A DNA stretch of 64,000 nucleotides from Corythucha ciliata (taxonomy: Eukaryota; Arthropoda; Insecta; Hemiptera; Tingidae). Where the stretch lies: NCBI GenBank assembly GCA_038030265.1, contig CM075943.1, forward strand, positions 6,944,001 through 7,008,000, in the 5' to 3' direction. Position 1 is the first letter of the stretch; every line of letters starts with the position of its first letter. This document shows, piece after piece, positions 1 through 11,114 of this stretch. The position numbers and the translations under genes are program-made. The notes beneath the pieces were generated by a model that was not told the origin of the DNA, searched no databases, and worked only from the letters and a program-made list of their open reading frames with translations.

Positions 1-39
1 TTTTTTTTTTTTTTTTTTTTTTCTTTCTCTCTTCTACAG

Positions 40-217
40 CACGCTCTCAGACTTATGGCGTTCAGACAGATTCACAAAGTCCTCGGTATGGCACCCGTCC
101 CACCGACCAGAGGAGGAGGAGGAGCCAGCGGAGGCCCTGGAGGCCAGCGTCACCCTCAGCGTTTCACACGTAAACGACGAAGGGATCACAGTGCGGGTGA
201 AACTCACGACTCAGAAG
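40..217 (+). CDS. Internal coding exon of an unidentified gene cut by the left edge
   Basis: Seen: a long pyrimidine tract (1-37) ends in CAG at 37-39. This open block follows and ends at AAG with donor GTAAAT at 218. Read with one leading base it gives 59 codons starting T-L-S-D-L-W-R, with an acidic run P-E-E-E-E-E-P-A-E-A and an amphipathic stretch A-S-V-T-L-S-V-S. The third codon positions in this frame are strongly G/C-rich, as expected of real coding sequence in an AT-leaning genome. A second frame (H-A-L-R-L-M-A-F-R-Q...) is also open and basic/Gly-rich, so frame choice is an inference from codon bias. I do not recognise the family. The gene must start to the left of the window. A neighbouring exon lies at 318. 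Confidence 0.5.
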
Positions 218-317
218 GTAAATCCTTTCACACTTCATATAATAACTCCTCAAATTCAAAATATAAAGTTAAAAAAATAAATAAATAAACAAAATATTAT
301 TATCATCGTGTCCGAAG

Positions 318-405
318 GAGGTGGAGACGGGAAAAAAGACAAAAAAGAAGGCGAAGGAGCAGCCACTTCTGGAGCGGCTGAAGTTAGCATGGAAGCCGCC
401 GCCAA
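318..405 (+). CDS. Next coding exon of the same edge-cut gene; frame ambiguous
   Basis: Seen: an AG at 316-317 lets the exon at 40-217 continue in phase 0 as E-V-E-T-G-K-K-T-K-K-K-A-K-E-Q, then L-L-E-R-L-K-L-A-W, with a weak donor GTAACC at 406. This frame is again G/C-rich at third positions and has a polybasic stretch. The same splice used in the alternative frame gives G-G-G-D-G-K-K-D-K-K-E-G-E-G and ends at TAA 407-409, which would make this a natural C-terminal exon. No polypyrimidine tract precedes the acceptor, so the border is less sure than the first. The 100-bp intron size suits a compact-intron genome. Function is unknown. Confidence 0.35.
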
Positions 406-409
406 GTAA

Positions 410-960
410 CCAATTTAATTCTATGTGCATCTTTGGCAAAAACATTGAATTTTGCCACTTCTTCACTCGGTTCATAATAATCTTTTTTTTAATGAAGCCC
501 CCTTCCTTGAAAACCAAAATCAATGTTTTACGAAATAAACTTGTATTAAAAAAGATTTTAGCTGGTATAATCAATTTTTAGCGGTCATTTATAAATTGAT
601 TGATCAATATTCATTTCCAACCGCTTTTCACGTTATATAGGGCTCGTGTGTTGTTGTTTTGTATAAAAGTTTCCTTTTTTCAATGTTTAGAAAGGCGAAA
701 ACAAAAAAAGAGCAGTTTAAATATTTACTGCTACTGTGAATTTTTATTTTATTTTTTTAGACTTAGAGATTTATCCTTTCAAAACGACTTACGTAATAGA
801 TTTTTTTTTAATGAGAAACAAGTGAGAAATTGAGAAATTTATTATTATATTACCACAAAAATTTCTTTGTTTAAAAAAAAGGAAGAAATAAATCGAATTT
901 ATTTAAACATAGGCAAGTGAGTGAAAAGATATTGAAAGAGGTAAGAAGAAGAAGAAGAAT
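410..960. other. AT-rich gene-free stretch
   Basis: AT-rich sequence with T and A homopolymers. I see no convincing exon. A purine-rich AAGAAG tract runs from about 940 to 990, directly before the candidate start exon at 974. Confidence 0.6.
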
Positions 961-973
961 AAGAAGAAAGAAA

Positions 974-1034
974 ATGAAAAATGAAGAAATTCAAAGGGAT
1001 CAAAGAAGAATGAATGTGAAAATAATAGTTTCTG
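974..1034 (+). CDS. Candidate first coding exon of a small CXorf65-like protein
   Basis: Seen: in-frame ATGs at 974 and 1010 lead to M-N-V-K-I-I-V-S and a near-perfect donor (TCTG, then GTAAGT at 1035). The ATG at 1010 is preferred because it gives a start like the M-F-I-x-V-K-Y-G opening typical of the CXorf65/C22orf15-type family (ubiquitin-like fold, function unknown). Joined to the exon at 1096, the product would run ...V-S-G-E-L-V-Y-F-N-V-A-C-P. The join is out of frame by one base as the sequence stands, because the acceptor is followed by GGGTGAG-like sequence (one G too many). A homopolymer base error or a lost reading frame would explain this. The family assignment is inference from a short match. 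Confidence 0.33.
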
Positions 1035-1095
1035 GTAAGTTCAACTGCAACTTTAACGCCAACCGTAATTGAATGGAGTGAGTTTTTTTTTCTAG

Positions 1096-1161
1096 GGTGA
1101 GCTCGTCTATTTCAATGTCGCGTGTCCTAGCGTTTTGCTAAGAAATTGTATGAAAACACAG
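1096..1161 (+). CDS. Candidate second exon of the CXorf65-like protein
   Basis: Seen: T-rich tract and CTAG acceptor at 1092-1095, then 22 open codons G-E-L-V-Y-F-N-V-A-C-P-S-V-L-L, ending C-M-K-T-Q with a CAG/GTACCT donor at 1162. The pattern F-N-x-x-C-x-x-x-L-L is the recognisable part of CXorf65/C22orf15-type proteins, where it follows a short first strand. The 61-bp upstream intron and the exon size are plausible. The frame disagrees with the preceding exon by one base. Alternative: an exon of an unrelated gene, since only about 15 residues carry the resemblance. Confidence 0.35.
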
Positions 1162-1241
1162 GTACCTCCTCCCTTTTCCCTTCGGCAATAACACGTACAC
1201 GTCCTCGGTTGTCTAAAAATTGTTTTTGATAAACTTTGTAG

Positions 1242-1396
1242 TTGAAAACGATTATGGTGAACAGAAACTGTACCTACGATTACCGGTTTATCGCCTTGGA
1301 ATGTTTGTCTCAACAGACAATACGCGCGGCGGCGGTGGCGGTCCTACACGCTGGCATCTATAAAGTCGGAAAGTCACTGAAGAAATTGTGTACAAG
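1242..1396 (+). CDS. Candidate third exon downstream of the CXorf65-like exons
   Basis: Seen: acceptor TTTGTAG at 1235-1241, 51 open codons in the phase left by the previous exon (L-K-T-I-M-V-N-R-N-C ... A-G-I-Y-K-V-G-K-S-L-K-K-L-C) and an AAG/GTGCGT donor at 1397. An inner acceptor CAACAG near 1316 could shorten it so that it begins T-I-R-A-A-A-V-A-V-L. I see no clear similarity of this part to the family suggested for the preceding exon, and an overlapping frame (E-N-D-Y-G-E-Q-K-L) is also open for about 38 codons before a stop. Coding status rests on splice borders and phase only. No downstream exon was found, so the gene would be incomplete or decayed. Confidence 0.28.
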
Positions 1397-1399
1397 GTG

Positions 1400-1960
1400 C
1401 GTTTATTTACTGCCGTGATTTCGTTTCTTTTTCTTATAATGTGAATCATTTGGGACTATTTGGCCGCCAAACGAAGTTCCAACGCGTCAGGCTGTCGTTT
1501 TTCCATGCAATTTGCTGTTTCATAGGTTATTACTCAGTACGTTCGGTACAATTTCTAAGTGGTTAAATTTTAAAGTAACTTTTCCGTACCCATTCTCTCC
1601 TGTAACAGATCGGTGGGAGGGGGGGGGCACTCCTGATCAGTGGCCTAAGGACAGTGTGGTTTTTCTGTTGTTCTGGGCTGTTCCCCTGGCCGTCATTGCT
1701 TTGTTGCAAGATTCAACCCCGTGAGATCGGATTTTTATTCAGTTTTAGTGGATTTTGTGACTTGGAGTCAATCCAGTATAAAGTAGGGGCTCCACGAAAT
1801 TTTGCATCTGACCGAAGCGACACTCGCGAAATTGCTCTTAAAAGTGAGACAAACCCCTGGAAAGTGTGAAATCCGTTAAGTTGGCCTTTTTAGGGAGCCA
1901 ACCATGAGAAATTGGGCTTTCTCACGTGCCAGATTCACAAAATATGGTTTTTTGAAAAGA
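1400..1960. other. Gene-free stretch
   Basis: Mixed unique sequence with one G9 run near 1619. I see no coding signal and no clear repeat. Confidence 0.5.
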
Positions 1961-3060
1961 CCATACCGGCGAAATTTTAGCGTTTTTCCTACTTTTCCAA
2001 ATTTTAGCGTTAAATTAGCGATTTTTTTGCCTTTTTAGAAGCGAACTTAGCACTTTTTTCAGTTAGAGACGAAAATTATCATTTTTAGCCGAGCCTATAG
2101 GCAATTGTTTCAATATTATTCGGAAATTAGCGGGGTTTCTACATTTGGGCCCCAAATTAGCATTGTGATTTCACTATTATTGCTATGGATTAGCGTTTTT
2201 TCTCAGTTTTAGCCCGAGTTCGTCAGGCATTTTCTGCGGGACTGAGACCCACAACGGAGCTAGCTGCTGATGAAAACTCCTTTGGATTGCTTGAAAACAG
2301 CTGACAAGTTTAAAACTAGCTCCGTTGTGGGTCTCAGTCCCGCAGAAAATGCCTGACGAACTAGGAAGTGACATCTAGCCTTTACCACAAAAAACTTAGT
2401 GCGCAGGTGCCAGACGCGATCAACTGACCTGGATTTTTCATACGGTGGACCCGATTATTGGCAATTTTTTTTTTTTTTTTTTTTTTTTTCAATTTTTAGC
2501 AGCGAACTAGCTCTTTTTCTCAATTTGAGCTGAAAATTTTGCGTTTTTCTTAATTTTAGCCTCGTTAATCAGTGATTTTCTCAGTATTAGCAGCAAATTG
2601 TTTTATTTTTTTTTACATTTTATTATCCCCATAGATTAGCACTTTATCGCAATTTTAGCCGCGAATTCTTAAATATTAATTTTTATCCGCAAATTAACGT
2701 ATTTCTCGAAAAAATTAATTAGCGAATTAGCTCTTCTTCTCAATTCCACCAGTGGGCTTGGCCCAAGAACTGCACAACAGCGTTTTTTTCCCTGCATTTT
2801 GGCCGTATTTCCACTGCGAATCAGCGATTTCTTCTCAATGTTGTGCCGAGAAATCACGAATGCGCATTTTTTCGCAGTTTTTAGCCACGAATATTACCGC
2901 TTTTTTCCATTGTTGTCTCATACTTGAATCGAAGATCAGCACATTGTTGCAGTAATTCAATGTTATCCGCTTAAGGATCTAATGAAACTGGGGATCGTCG
3001 TATTTACTCTATTTTTAGCCGCGCATTTACATCCAGAAGGGGCGAATTTTCTCAATTTGA
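1960..3060 (+). repeat. Diverged minisatellite array, GCGAATTAGCG family
   Basis: Repeated short modules of the type GCGAATTAGCG, T-rich, CTCAATTTTAGCC with unit length about 28-32 bp, strongly diverged. A poly-T run (about 2467-2489) and a perfect hairpin (2217-2362) interrupt it. The end of the array (2890-3060) has the ordered modules also found at 12110, 18970 and 48918. A one-ended hAT-like terminus closes the block at 3362. Confidence 0.75.
2217..2362. mobile_element. 146-bp hairpin MITE with perfect 47-bp arms
   Basis: Left arm 2217-2263 and right arm 2316-2362 are exact reverse complements (47/47), starting AGTTCGTCAGGC, with a 52-bp loop. Zero mismatches against a heavily diverged host array imply a recent insertion or active gene conversion. 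No clear target duplication is visible. Superfamily unknown. Confidence 0.75.
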
Positions 3061-3339
3061 GCCATCAGAATAGCACTTGTGGGCTCAATTGAATCGCTGT
3101 CCAACCGTCCAACCTTTTCACGTAACTGGATCCTTGAACTTAGAGCCTAAAAATCCTAATTTTTCCATTTTTAAGATTTTCGGGGGGGGGGGGGCTCCTG
3201 TCGAAATTACCTGGGCTTTTTTGGGAGTCAATCCTGTTAATCGGTCTGTCAAGGAGTCAATCCAACGAAATTGCCTTTTTGAGGGGGGGGGGAGTGGAGC
3301 GCTAGAGTTGGAATTTTTGTTCACTCAAACCCCCCCCCC

Positions 3340-3362
3340 CCCCCATCATAGATCCGGCTCTG
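3340..3362 (-). mobile_element. One-ended hAT-like terminus (right end)
   Basis: After a C14 run the sequence ends ...GATCCGGCTCTG. Reversed, this reads CAGAGCCGGATC, a hAT-type end. The matching left end and an AATAAAAG target copy were not found upstream, so the partner is lost or outside the window. Confidence 0.35.
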
Positions 3363-3379
3363 AATAAAAGCTCAGCGCA

Positions 3380-4185
3380 GCTGTGGATACTGGTCGATTT
3401 GGCAGAATTTCTGATTTGCCAAAAAATATTTTCGAGGGTTTTTAGTCCTTTGAAAATTGTGGAAATTCCTTGAATTACAGTACATTTTCTTCTCCGAAAA
3501 TTGCTATCAAGACCCAGAAACTGACCGTTCAAGTGTTCAATCCTAGCCCCTTAATCCCTTTGGGACACTTTTTACTAATCCCGCAACAATCGTTGGACTA
3601 TGTTATTTACTCTATGCGTATCGGCAATAAGTCAACGTGTAAAATGCGACAGATAAGGTAGAAAACTGCTAGTAATAAATGTAGGATAAGTAATAGATAT
3701 TGCGGGTTAGCATCTCGAATAGAAGAAACGGTGGAACTAGCGCTGCTGGTTTAGTATTCAGTGGAAGTGTTAAAATGGACTTATAGGAGTGTACTAAATT
3801 TCGTACGCAACAAGACCAGATTAGGAAATGGAGCACGTGGACTCCACGATTTTTAAGAGGCTCCAAACTTACCCTTACACCACTATCGAAAATTTTAATT
3901 TTCAAATTTCCCAGCATTTTGTTATTGTTCCTAATGTGTCGTTTTTATCATTCCTTGCAAATTTTAGAAGGGCCCTTTTATCGCGCAGTTGATGGTCCTT
4001 CTTGTTCGTAGGCAGGCCTGTTGAGAGGGAGGGGACACTGGGTCCGTTAATTCCCGGCCTGTCTGAGGGGGGCGGGGGCACCGAGTTGGGAAATCAAGAA
4101 ATAAGAAAGGGAAGAGAGGAAAAAAAACAAAAAAAAACAGTAAAAGAGCTTTAGTTTAAAACTTTTTGTAGGGAGGATTTTTACT
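3380..4185. other. Gene-free stretch
   Basis: No recognisable gene or array. It ends in a purine-rich segment (about 4020-4140). Confidence 0.5.
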
Positions 4186-4265
4186 GTGGTTGGATCTTTG
4201 TTGTGGTTCGGGGCTTTGCTGCGGTTTGGAGCTTTGTTAGGGTATGGAGCTATGTTGTGATTTGG
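4186..4265 (+). repeat. Short TTTGCTGTGGTTGGA array remnant
   Basis: Four degraded copies of a GTGGTT.GG.GCTTTG unit, the same family as the large arrays at 25290 and 30310. Confidence 0.6.
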
Positions 4266-4639
4266 AAGGAAGAAAAGGGAAATGAAGTGGTTGGGCTTTC
4301 CTATTGGCGATTAAGATTCTTTGGCTCAGAACTTTAAATTGTGCCCCTAAGGGACTTGCAAACAAAACTATACTCAAGCCCTAAAACCCATCAAACTGGC
4401 TATTCCATAAATAAATAGCAAAGTAGTCACAAAACAGCTTAGGTACGTTGTGCTATTTCTCGTCAGAAACACACAAAACTTTCTTGAAACTTACAAATTC
4501 ATCTCTGGAAACTTTCAATATACAGCTTGAAAGAACTGAATGCAACCTCAGAACCCAGGTTTTAACTACTCTTGAAACCGGAATCACAGGCTCTCCAGAT
4601 CAGCTCAATTACTTCCACTCCGTTGCCTCTGTAAAGCTA

Positions 4640-4842
4640 TGTCTTCACTTGTGCGCTTTCGTCTTCCTCTTTCAATTCAACACGCCTTTTCAACTTTCAA
4701 CAACGCATGCGTCTAAGCTATTCACGCAATTTCTGGTATCCTTCCAGCTTTTTGAGGCATGCAATAGCGCATTCCTCACGTTCAACACACCGTGCGCTAT
4801 GACGCATGCCTCTGACGCACGCGAAAAGGCACAAGTGGAGAC
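4640..4842. repeat. Imperfect foldback next to a second foldback
   Basis: CTTCACTTGTGCGC near 4649 pairs imperfectly with GGCACAAGTGGAG near 4828, and inner GAGGCATGC pairs with GCATGCCTC. A 149-codon open frame across this block is a by-product of the repeats and is not called as a gene. Confidence 0.45.
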
Positions 4843-4845
4843 ACA

Positions 4846-5112
4846 GCGATTTCCATTCGACACATTGCACAAGTGTAGTGCCGCGTCCTCTCCATAAACA
4901 TATGTTTCAATTCAGAGAGGACGGATGGGAAACCTTACACCGCACGAGTGTATTGCATTGAATGGAAAACGCTTATAGCTTAATGGCGTTTTCCATTCAA
5001 TGCAATACACTAGTGTGGTGTAAGTTTTCCCATCCGTCCTCTCTGAATTGAAACGTATGTTTATGGAGAGGACGCTGCACTACACTTCTGTTGAGTATTG
5101 AATGGAAATCAC
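4846..5112. mobile_element. Foldback MITE with about 125-bp arms
   Basis: Outer GATTTCCATTC...GAATGGAAATC and inner GAGAGGACGGATGGGAAA paired with its inverse near 5030 define two long arms, about 90% complementary by eye, around a very short loop near 4980. No coding content. Confidence 0.7.
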
Positions 5113-6530
5113 TATTATAGAATGGTCGATCAGTTTAAAATTGAAAGACTGTGACGTACAATTCTGAGAATTTCACATTTTTTATTCCTATGGGGGGGGG
5201 GGAGTTTCTGGCCGAAATTTTCTTTTCTGGAGAGGCTTTTCATTATTCAAGATGCTATTTTTGAATTAAACGAGCCGCAAATTTAGTAGTTGAGTTTTTC
5301 AGATAAATTAGCGCGTTTAACGACGCAATTTCACGAATTTACACCAATTTTGGAATAGAAAGCGACAATTTCACACAGAAACTGACTGTGCCTACATAGA
5401 AAGGACCATATTCCGCCAAGAACTCCCACTTTTGCCAGTTGAACTATGTGCGTAGCCTTCCAAAGTTTAAAACAGTCGATCTTGCCCAAGAAAAAGACAA
5501 TTAGATCACTAAACTTGACATTTTGTCCCCACAGGAACTAGGTTCGGCAACTTGTAATTAGGCCACAGAAATGTTAGTCTCCCCCCCCCCCTCACTACCT
5601 CTCAAAATATGTCCTGGAAACTGTCAAGTTATTGCCCGATTCTGATCTTTTGGGCCATTTTTGTTCTAGAAATGGAGCCAAACCTTCAAAAATAACCTCA
5701 AATTGCCGATCTCCTGTAGTTGCGTAGTGAAAATAGTCAGTTTCTGTCCTGGATTAGCAGTTTTAGGGGCACTTTCATCGCTCAACTGCTAGTTTCGTGA
5801 CAGTAGAGCGATTTCTGAAGTTTAATTACCTTTTCCAGAGCTGAATATCCTCTACGTAAAAGGCAGTCTGAATACTTGGCGTCCCCTATTTGGCCGCATA
5901 TTCTACCGTTGAATGATTGGTGCTTAAGCGGAGTTTCACAAGTGGTTCCTCGACATCGACACCCGTCCATACTTTTTATTTCTACGCCATTCCCGGATTT
6001 CAGAGTCTCATTTTAATCCCCAGAAAATGCAAGGGAAGCGTTAAACCTTACTTTGTCAAATTGCACTCCAGAAATAACTGTAAAATACCTTCGAACTTTG
6101 AGCTTGGAAATTCATGCGCTTTCTTCGCCTTATTTTGAAAAGCAAAATCTAACGCTCTCGCAGACCTTACTGCTGGAAATTAATCTAAAATCTGGGGTTG
6201 GTGTAGAAATACGGATGACCAGGGGGGGGGGGGGTAAACATTGCTTCACCTTCTTAGCCAACATAATAAAACCACAAAAAGAGGATAATTACTGCGAAAC
6301 AGGTACTAGGATACTAAATTCACAACGTTCCCGAAAATCCTTTAAAAGCCTGCCACCTCCCTATCAAGGTCGCAACCGCAAATCTTTTTTCCTTCATGTT
6401 TGGCGATAATTCAGTCATAACACAATTTTACACTCTTTAGCAACTGCAAAAACACATTATTTAGCCCTAAAGCCCTAACGGTAAGTGTAGGGCTCTTTTC
6501 CGCCATTGTGCCTCGACGCCAGCTCTGCAA
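5113..6530. other. Gene-free stretch with homopolymer runs
   Basis: Unique-looking sequence with G and C runs near 5192, 5580 and 6222. Open frames here lack splice-bounded or conserved features, and I see no gene. Confidence 0.5.
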
Positions 6531-6534
6531 GTGA

Positions 6535-6670
6535 TAATCTGAATCGCCAATAGTGGTTGGAGCTTTACTGTGGATCGGAGCTTTGTTGTGGTTCGGAGTT
6601 TTGCTGTGATTTGGGGCTTCGCTGTGGTTGGGCCTTCTTTGTGCTTGTAGTTTTTAACTGTGGTTACTGT
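6535..6670 (+). repeat. TTTGCTGTGGTTGGA array remnant
   Basis: Five to six degraded copies of GCTTTGCTGTGGTTCGGAG-like units. Confidence 0.65.
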
Positions 6671-7751
6671 GTGAATGTCACCCCTCACCTCTGAATACCG
6701 AGCGGCGACGCTGCTCCCATTCAACACTAACAGTTGAGGGGAAAAAGGGGAGAAAAAAACGAAGGGTACTAGGTGATTTTTGGGCCCGTTTTCATAAGTT
6801 GGGAACCAGAAAAAATCGGACTGTCAGATCTCCATTTGAATGTGAATTACCGGATTTCATGGTATGGTTCCGTGTCCAATCCAAACAGGTTGCTTAGGTT
6901 AGTTCGATGGAGGAATGACGTTCCAGGGTGGGTTATTTACATTAACATATCGGTTTTTGGATCGAACAACTCCTACATGTACTCGTGTGCCACGTTTAAC
7001 ACCTTACTACCCCCCTCCCACCAACAGTCTATAAAATTTGAGCCCCCCCCCCCTTTGATTCGGGAACTGGGGGCTGGGGAATAGGGGATAAGTAAAAACG
7101 GATATTAACCATGTTCACTCCACCCCCACCCGTTAATGTAGTGTACTGCGAATTATTTCGGCCTGTTCTGATAGGCTGTTTCACAACAAATCAATAAAAT
7201 CTTCGATTTACTTCAGATAATGAAGATTATAAAATATCAAATAGGGTTTATTTTAAAACACCGTAATAAGAGGGAGCATAAAAAGTGACGCCCCTTGTTC
7301 ATAAGCATGGGGGCTGGTATTAAATTTCAACTCTCAATCGATAATTTCCTCTTTTTTATATGATGACACATAATTTCTGAGAAGGGGTTGAAGGCCTCTC
7401 TCATCAGAAGCTCAAAAAATCGTTATTCTTAGTCAAGCGTTCCAAAGAAAGACCGCAATATTTCCTTACTTTGTTCAATCAAATCCCTCATTCCATTGTT
7501 TTTAATAAATAGAGCGTAAATTATTCAAAGAAAGCTGGCGATAACTTTTTTTAAAAAGCTTTAATCTGTAAAACAGGAAAAAGGATATTCCTTGATTTAT
7601 GTATATCTCGGGTAGTTTATTTCTGAGGAAAAAAAGAAAAAGAAAAGGAACTGTTTTCTACGACGGCACGCGCCCTCCTGTTCCCTTTTTACAGTGGGGA
7701 GTCCTCGACGCCTTTTTCCACTTTTTTTATTTAGTCTACAAACCCTCATCC

Positions 7752-7791
<40 letters not shown>

Positions 7792-9850
7792 GGAAGAGCG
7801 AAATAATTTGTCCGAGGTCCTGAAAGGCAAAGTCCTCCTGTGATGCCAGGAAATCGCCCGCAGGACGCATCCTCATCAAGCTTTTCCATTCAAAAGGTCC
7901 CCCCCCCCCCAAGAAAAAAATGGGGAGGAAGCGCATGCGGCGCCCACTTCTTTCCCTTGCCTATCCCCATAATTCCCCCCTCTCTCTCTTGATTCTTTTT
8001 TAGACTTCCCTTTTTTTTAAAAACAGCCCTCCTCTTGGGCGTTTTTTTTTTATATTCCTCTCCTTCCATCCCCCTTACTACTCCACTACCTTTGTCATCC
8101 CTTTTTTTTCGATTTGATGGGGAGGGTAAAAAAAGAAGAAAAGAAAAAATCCGAAATATAATAATTCGTAGATGGGATCCGTGCTGGGGTGGATCGGAGT
8201 GAAGTGGAGGAACTCTTGAAACGCTTCTATAAAAAAAAAAAAGTCCTTCCATTTCTCTTTGTTCATTAACCGCGAAGACCTCCCTCGCCCCCTACTTCTT
8301 TTCGGCGTGTCCTGCGAGAACGCACTGTTTTTTTTTTTTTTTTGTTCCTTATATTATTCAGTCTATAAGCGCGTCATTTTTCGACGTTTAGTATCCCTTC
8401 AAGCGTTCCCACCACGTGGTTCGGTGAAAGATTTTCAAGCGCGGCTCGTACGTAAAAAATCACGTCGATAGTTGTTGTGCCTTTTCATTTAGAACAAGCA
8501 AATTTTTACCGGTGTTTTGAGACGCGTCATGTGATAAGCGTTTTACACGTTCCAAGTTTTTTTTTGGGGGGTCTCATGGTTTTCAACTCTTTTGATTTCG
8601 AACGGATTATAAATCAACAGGTAACATTTTTTATTTTCGTCGTTTTTCTTTTGTTTTTTCTTTTTTTTTAAATTTTTGAAGGAAGTTGTCATATTAAATA
8701 TAAATATGCTCTCATACAGCGCACTGAGCTTGAACCCCCGCCCACCACATCATCTTGGTTTTCTGATAGACTACGTGCATTTCACAAAATGTTAGACCAC
8801 TAGAAAGAACTGGAGGATATACCTGAAATTTCCTCCTAATTATTCTACCCTTACCCCCTCGCCTAAACTATTCACCCCTCTGTCATTCCTAAACCACCCC
8901 ATTTTGAGTGTTTGAGACAGGTAAATTCCCTATGAATAATCGACGTTACAGACCGGGCAGATTTTTTATATATTTTCTTATTAACTGTATCTAAGGGGAA
9001 TAAATTGTGCACGTCGTTTTAGAGGCTGGCAAGTTATACCTGACCCCCGCCCCCAACCGTTCCCCCGCGCAATTATAGGAAATGGACATAAAGCTAGCAA
9101 TGAGTCATACACCTGGGGCGGTAGTAAATATTGAACTTACAATAACTCCGTATGCCAACGTTTATTTCGTGCTTATACCCCTAAAGTTCCGTGAAATTAC
9201 TCATTGCTAATAAAAAAAAAAAAAAAAAAAAAAAATGCTCAGTGGTTAAACCCGTGATGCTTTGTTAACGTTGAACGGAAAATGCCGGAAAATTGCCTCC
9301 CCCCTTTCATCACCACCTCGAAACTCCCCAAGAAGGGAAAACAAAAATAAACAAGGACGGTCAGTTCAAACTACCATTATTTCGTCTGATTTGTTATATG
9401 ATGCAGGGGTGAAAAGGAGCTAAAAAATCTGATTTGTAAGTTACCACCTTCTTCCCCCCCTCCCCCTCACTTATAACAAAGTAAAAATTCTATTTTAGTT
9501 ATTTTCGTTGGTCTTACCTTTGTCCGCGTTTCGTGATTAAAAAGCACAACAAAAAATTAAAATGTTTATTACCCATTTCACAAAATATCACGTGAACGGC
9601 CTCCTTTAGCGCACGACACTTTTTTCCAGGACATTTTCCGGGGAATAACTCCCTCCCCTCTCCACCCGTCACCCGGCTCTTTTTTTACCGTTTTTAGATA
9701 TACACTGAAATCCCGATACTGTGGTTTTACTAATTTGTAAGAAACAAGCTTTTCGAATAACGTCCTATAGAAACTTGGTTGCTTTCGCCAGGTATTACGT
9801 TGGCAGGTCCCATTATTTCTTGAAAATGAGAAATATTTTAAGTTTCAAAT
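6670..9850. other. Long gene-free stretch rich in simple sequence
   Basis: It contains a poly-T run of about 30 (7757-7788), pyrimidine/purine-rich blocks (7600-8340), a poly-A run (about 9210-9234) and several C-rich runs. Basic or Phe-rich open frames are homopolymer artefacts. I see no gene. Confidence 0.6.
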
Positions 9851-9930
9851 GTCAGTGGCGTAAATAGAATTTTGTGCCTAGAAGGAAGAGAAAAGGGCTC
9901 AGGGTGCATGACAGGGGCGTAGCCAGCCCG
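9851..9930 (+). mobile_element. Two successive hAT-like left termini
   Basis: CAGTGGCGTAAATAG begins near 9851 and CAGGGGCGTAGCCAG at 9912, both matching the end type of the closed elements at 46679 and 52926. The second is followed by G-rich GTGGGGTGGGCAGC, as in the 52926 copy. A GCG-family array follows. No safe right partner was found. Confidence 0.5.
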
Positions 9931-10039
9931 TGGGGTGGGCAGCCAGCCAGGCACGGTTCCAGAGTTTGGGAGGGGGCGCATGTCTTGTGAAAAAGTGCTC
10001 GTTCGCGGATGGAATCCAAAAAAGGACATTTTGCGGCTA

Positions 10040-11110
10040 AGTAAGACTGAGGAAAAACACCCGCTTACGGCTAGATTGAGAAATAGCGCTGATTCACGTT
10101 AAACTTGAGAAATTAATATCATTATTTAGTGGTTGAAATTGAGTAAACACGCCAATTTGCGGTTTCGCGATGCAAAGTCCGGGCTGAAATTAAGAAAATG
10201 CGCCAATTCGCGGTTTATAGAGCTCTTTTCACAGCTAAAATTGACAAAATAAATTGCTCGTTCAATGTAGAATTGAGCAAAATCACTAATTTGCGGCTAA
10301 AATTGAGGACAAACGCCAATCACGGCTAAAACTGAGAAATGGAGCTCATTCACGCCGGTAACATTGAGAGAAGGCGCCAGTTCGTGGTTTCTCAAACCAA
10401 CATCTCGGTAGACATTGCGAAAAAGTGAAAATAATTGACCGTTTTTATACATAGCATATGTATATAGCATGTTTGCGGCGGGTACAATTGAGAAAGAGCG
10501 CGACTTAGCGCATACATTTTTTAAAAAGTGCTTATTCAAGCCGGCTAAAATCAAGGAAAATTGTTTGTTTGCAGGTGAAATTGAGACAAACACCCGTTTC
10601 AAGGTTTCGCGTTGCGATGTCCGGTTCAAAATTAATTAAATTCGCTAACATGCGGGTTATGTGGACTTTTTCACTGATAAAATTTGAAGGGGGGTGGGGA
10701 TAGCTCAAGGCAGAATTGGGATTAAAGCACTAATTTGCGGTTTAAATTGAGGGAAAACGAATTGGCAAATTGTCACCGTTTGTTGTTGATTGGTGGAGTT
10801 ATCGTGGCTAACATTGAGAAATAGCGTTCATCCACAGGTTAAATTGAGGAAAAACTGCTCTTATGCGGCTGAAATTGACAGAAACCACCAATTCGCGGTT
10901 AGGGGATGCCCAGTGTTGGCCGTAATTGACATAGTGAATTAAACATGCGTTATTTCACGGTTTTATGAGACCTTTTCACGGCTAAAATGAAGAAAATGGG
11001 CTAGTTCGAGGTAGAATTGAGAAAAAGCACTCAGTTCGACCTAAAATTGAAGAAAAACGTCAATTCGAGGCTAAAAATAGTGCTCAATTCACGAGTAAGA
11101 TGAGAGAGGG
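10040..11110 (-). repeat. Minisatellite array, GCGAATTAGCG family, reverse orientation
   Basis: More than 25 diverged copies of AATTCGCGGCTAAAATTGAG with the spacer GAAAAA.CGC, unit about 28-32 bp. It follows the two hAT-like termini at 9851/9912. Confidence 0.8.
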
Positions 11111-11114
11111 AACT

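Noticed and set aside
4448..4897. 149-codon open frame
   Set aside because: It runs through two foldback repeats, has no domain or splice logic, and its second half is inverted-repeat sequence.
7590..7830. Lys-rich and Phe-rich open frames around poly-T/poly-A
   Set aside because: Homopolymer translation only.
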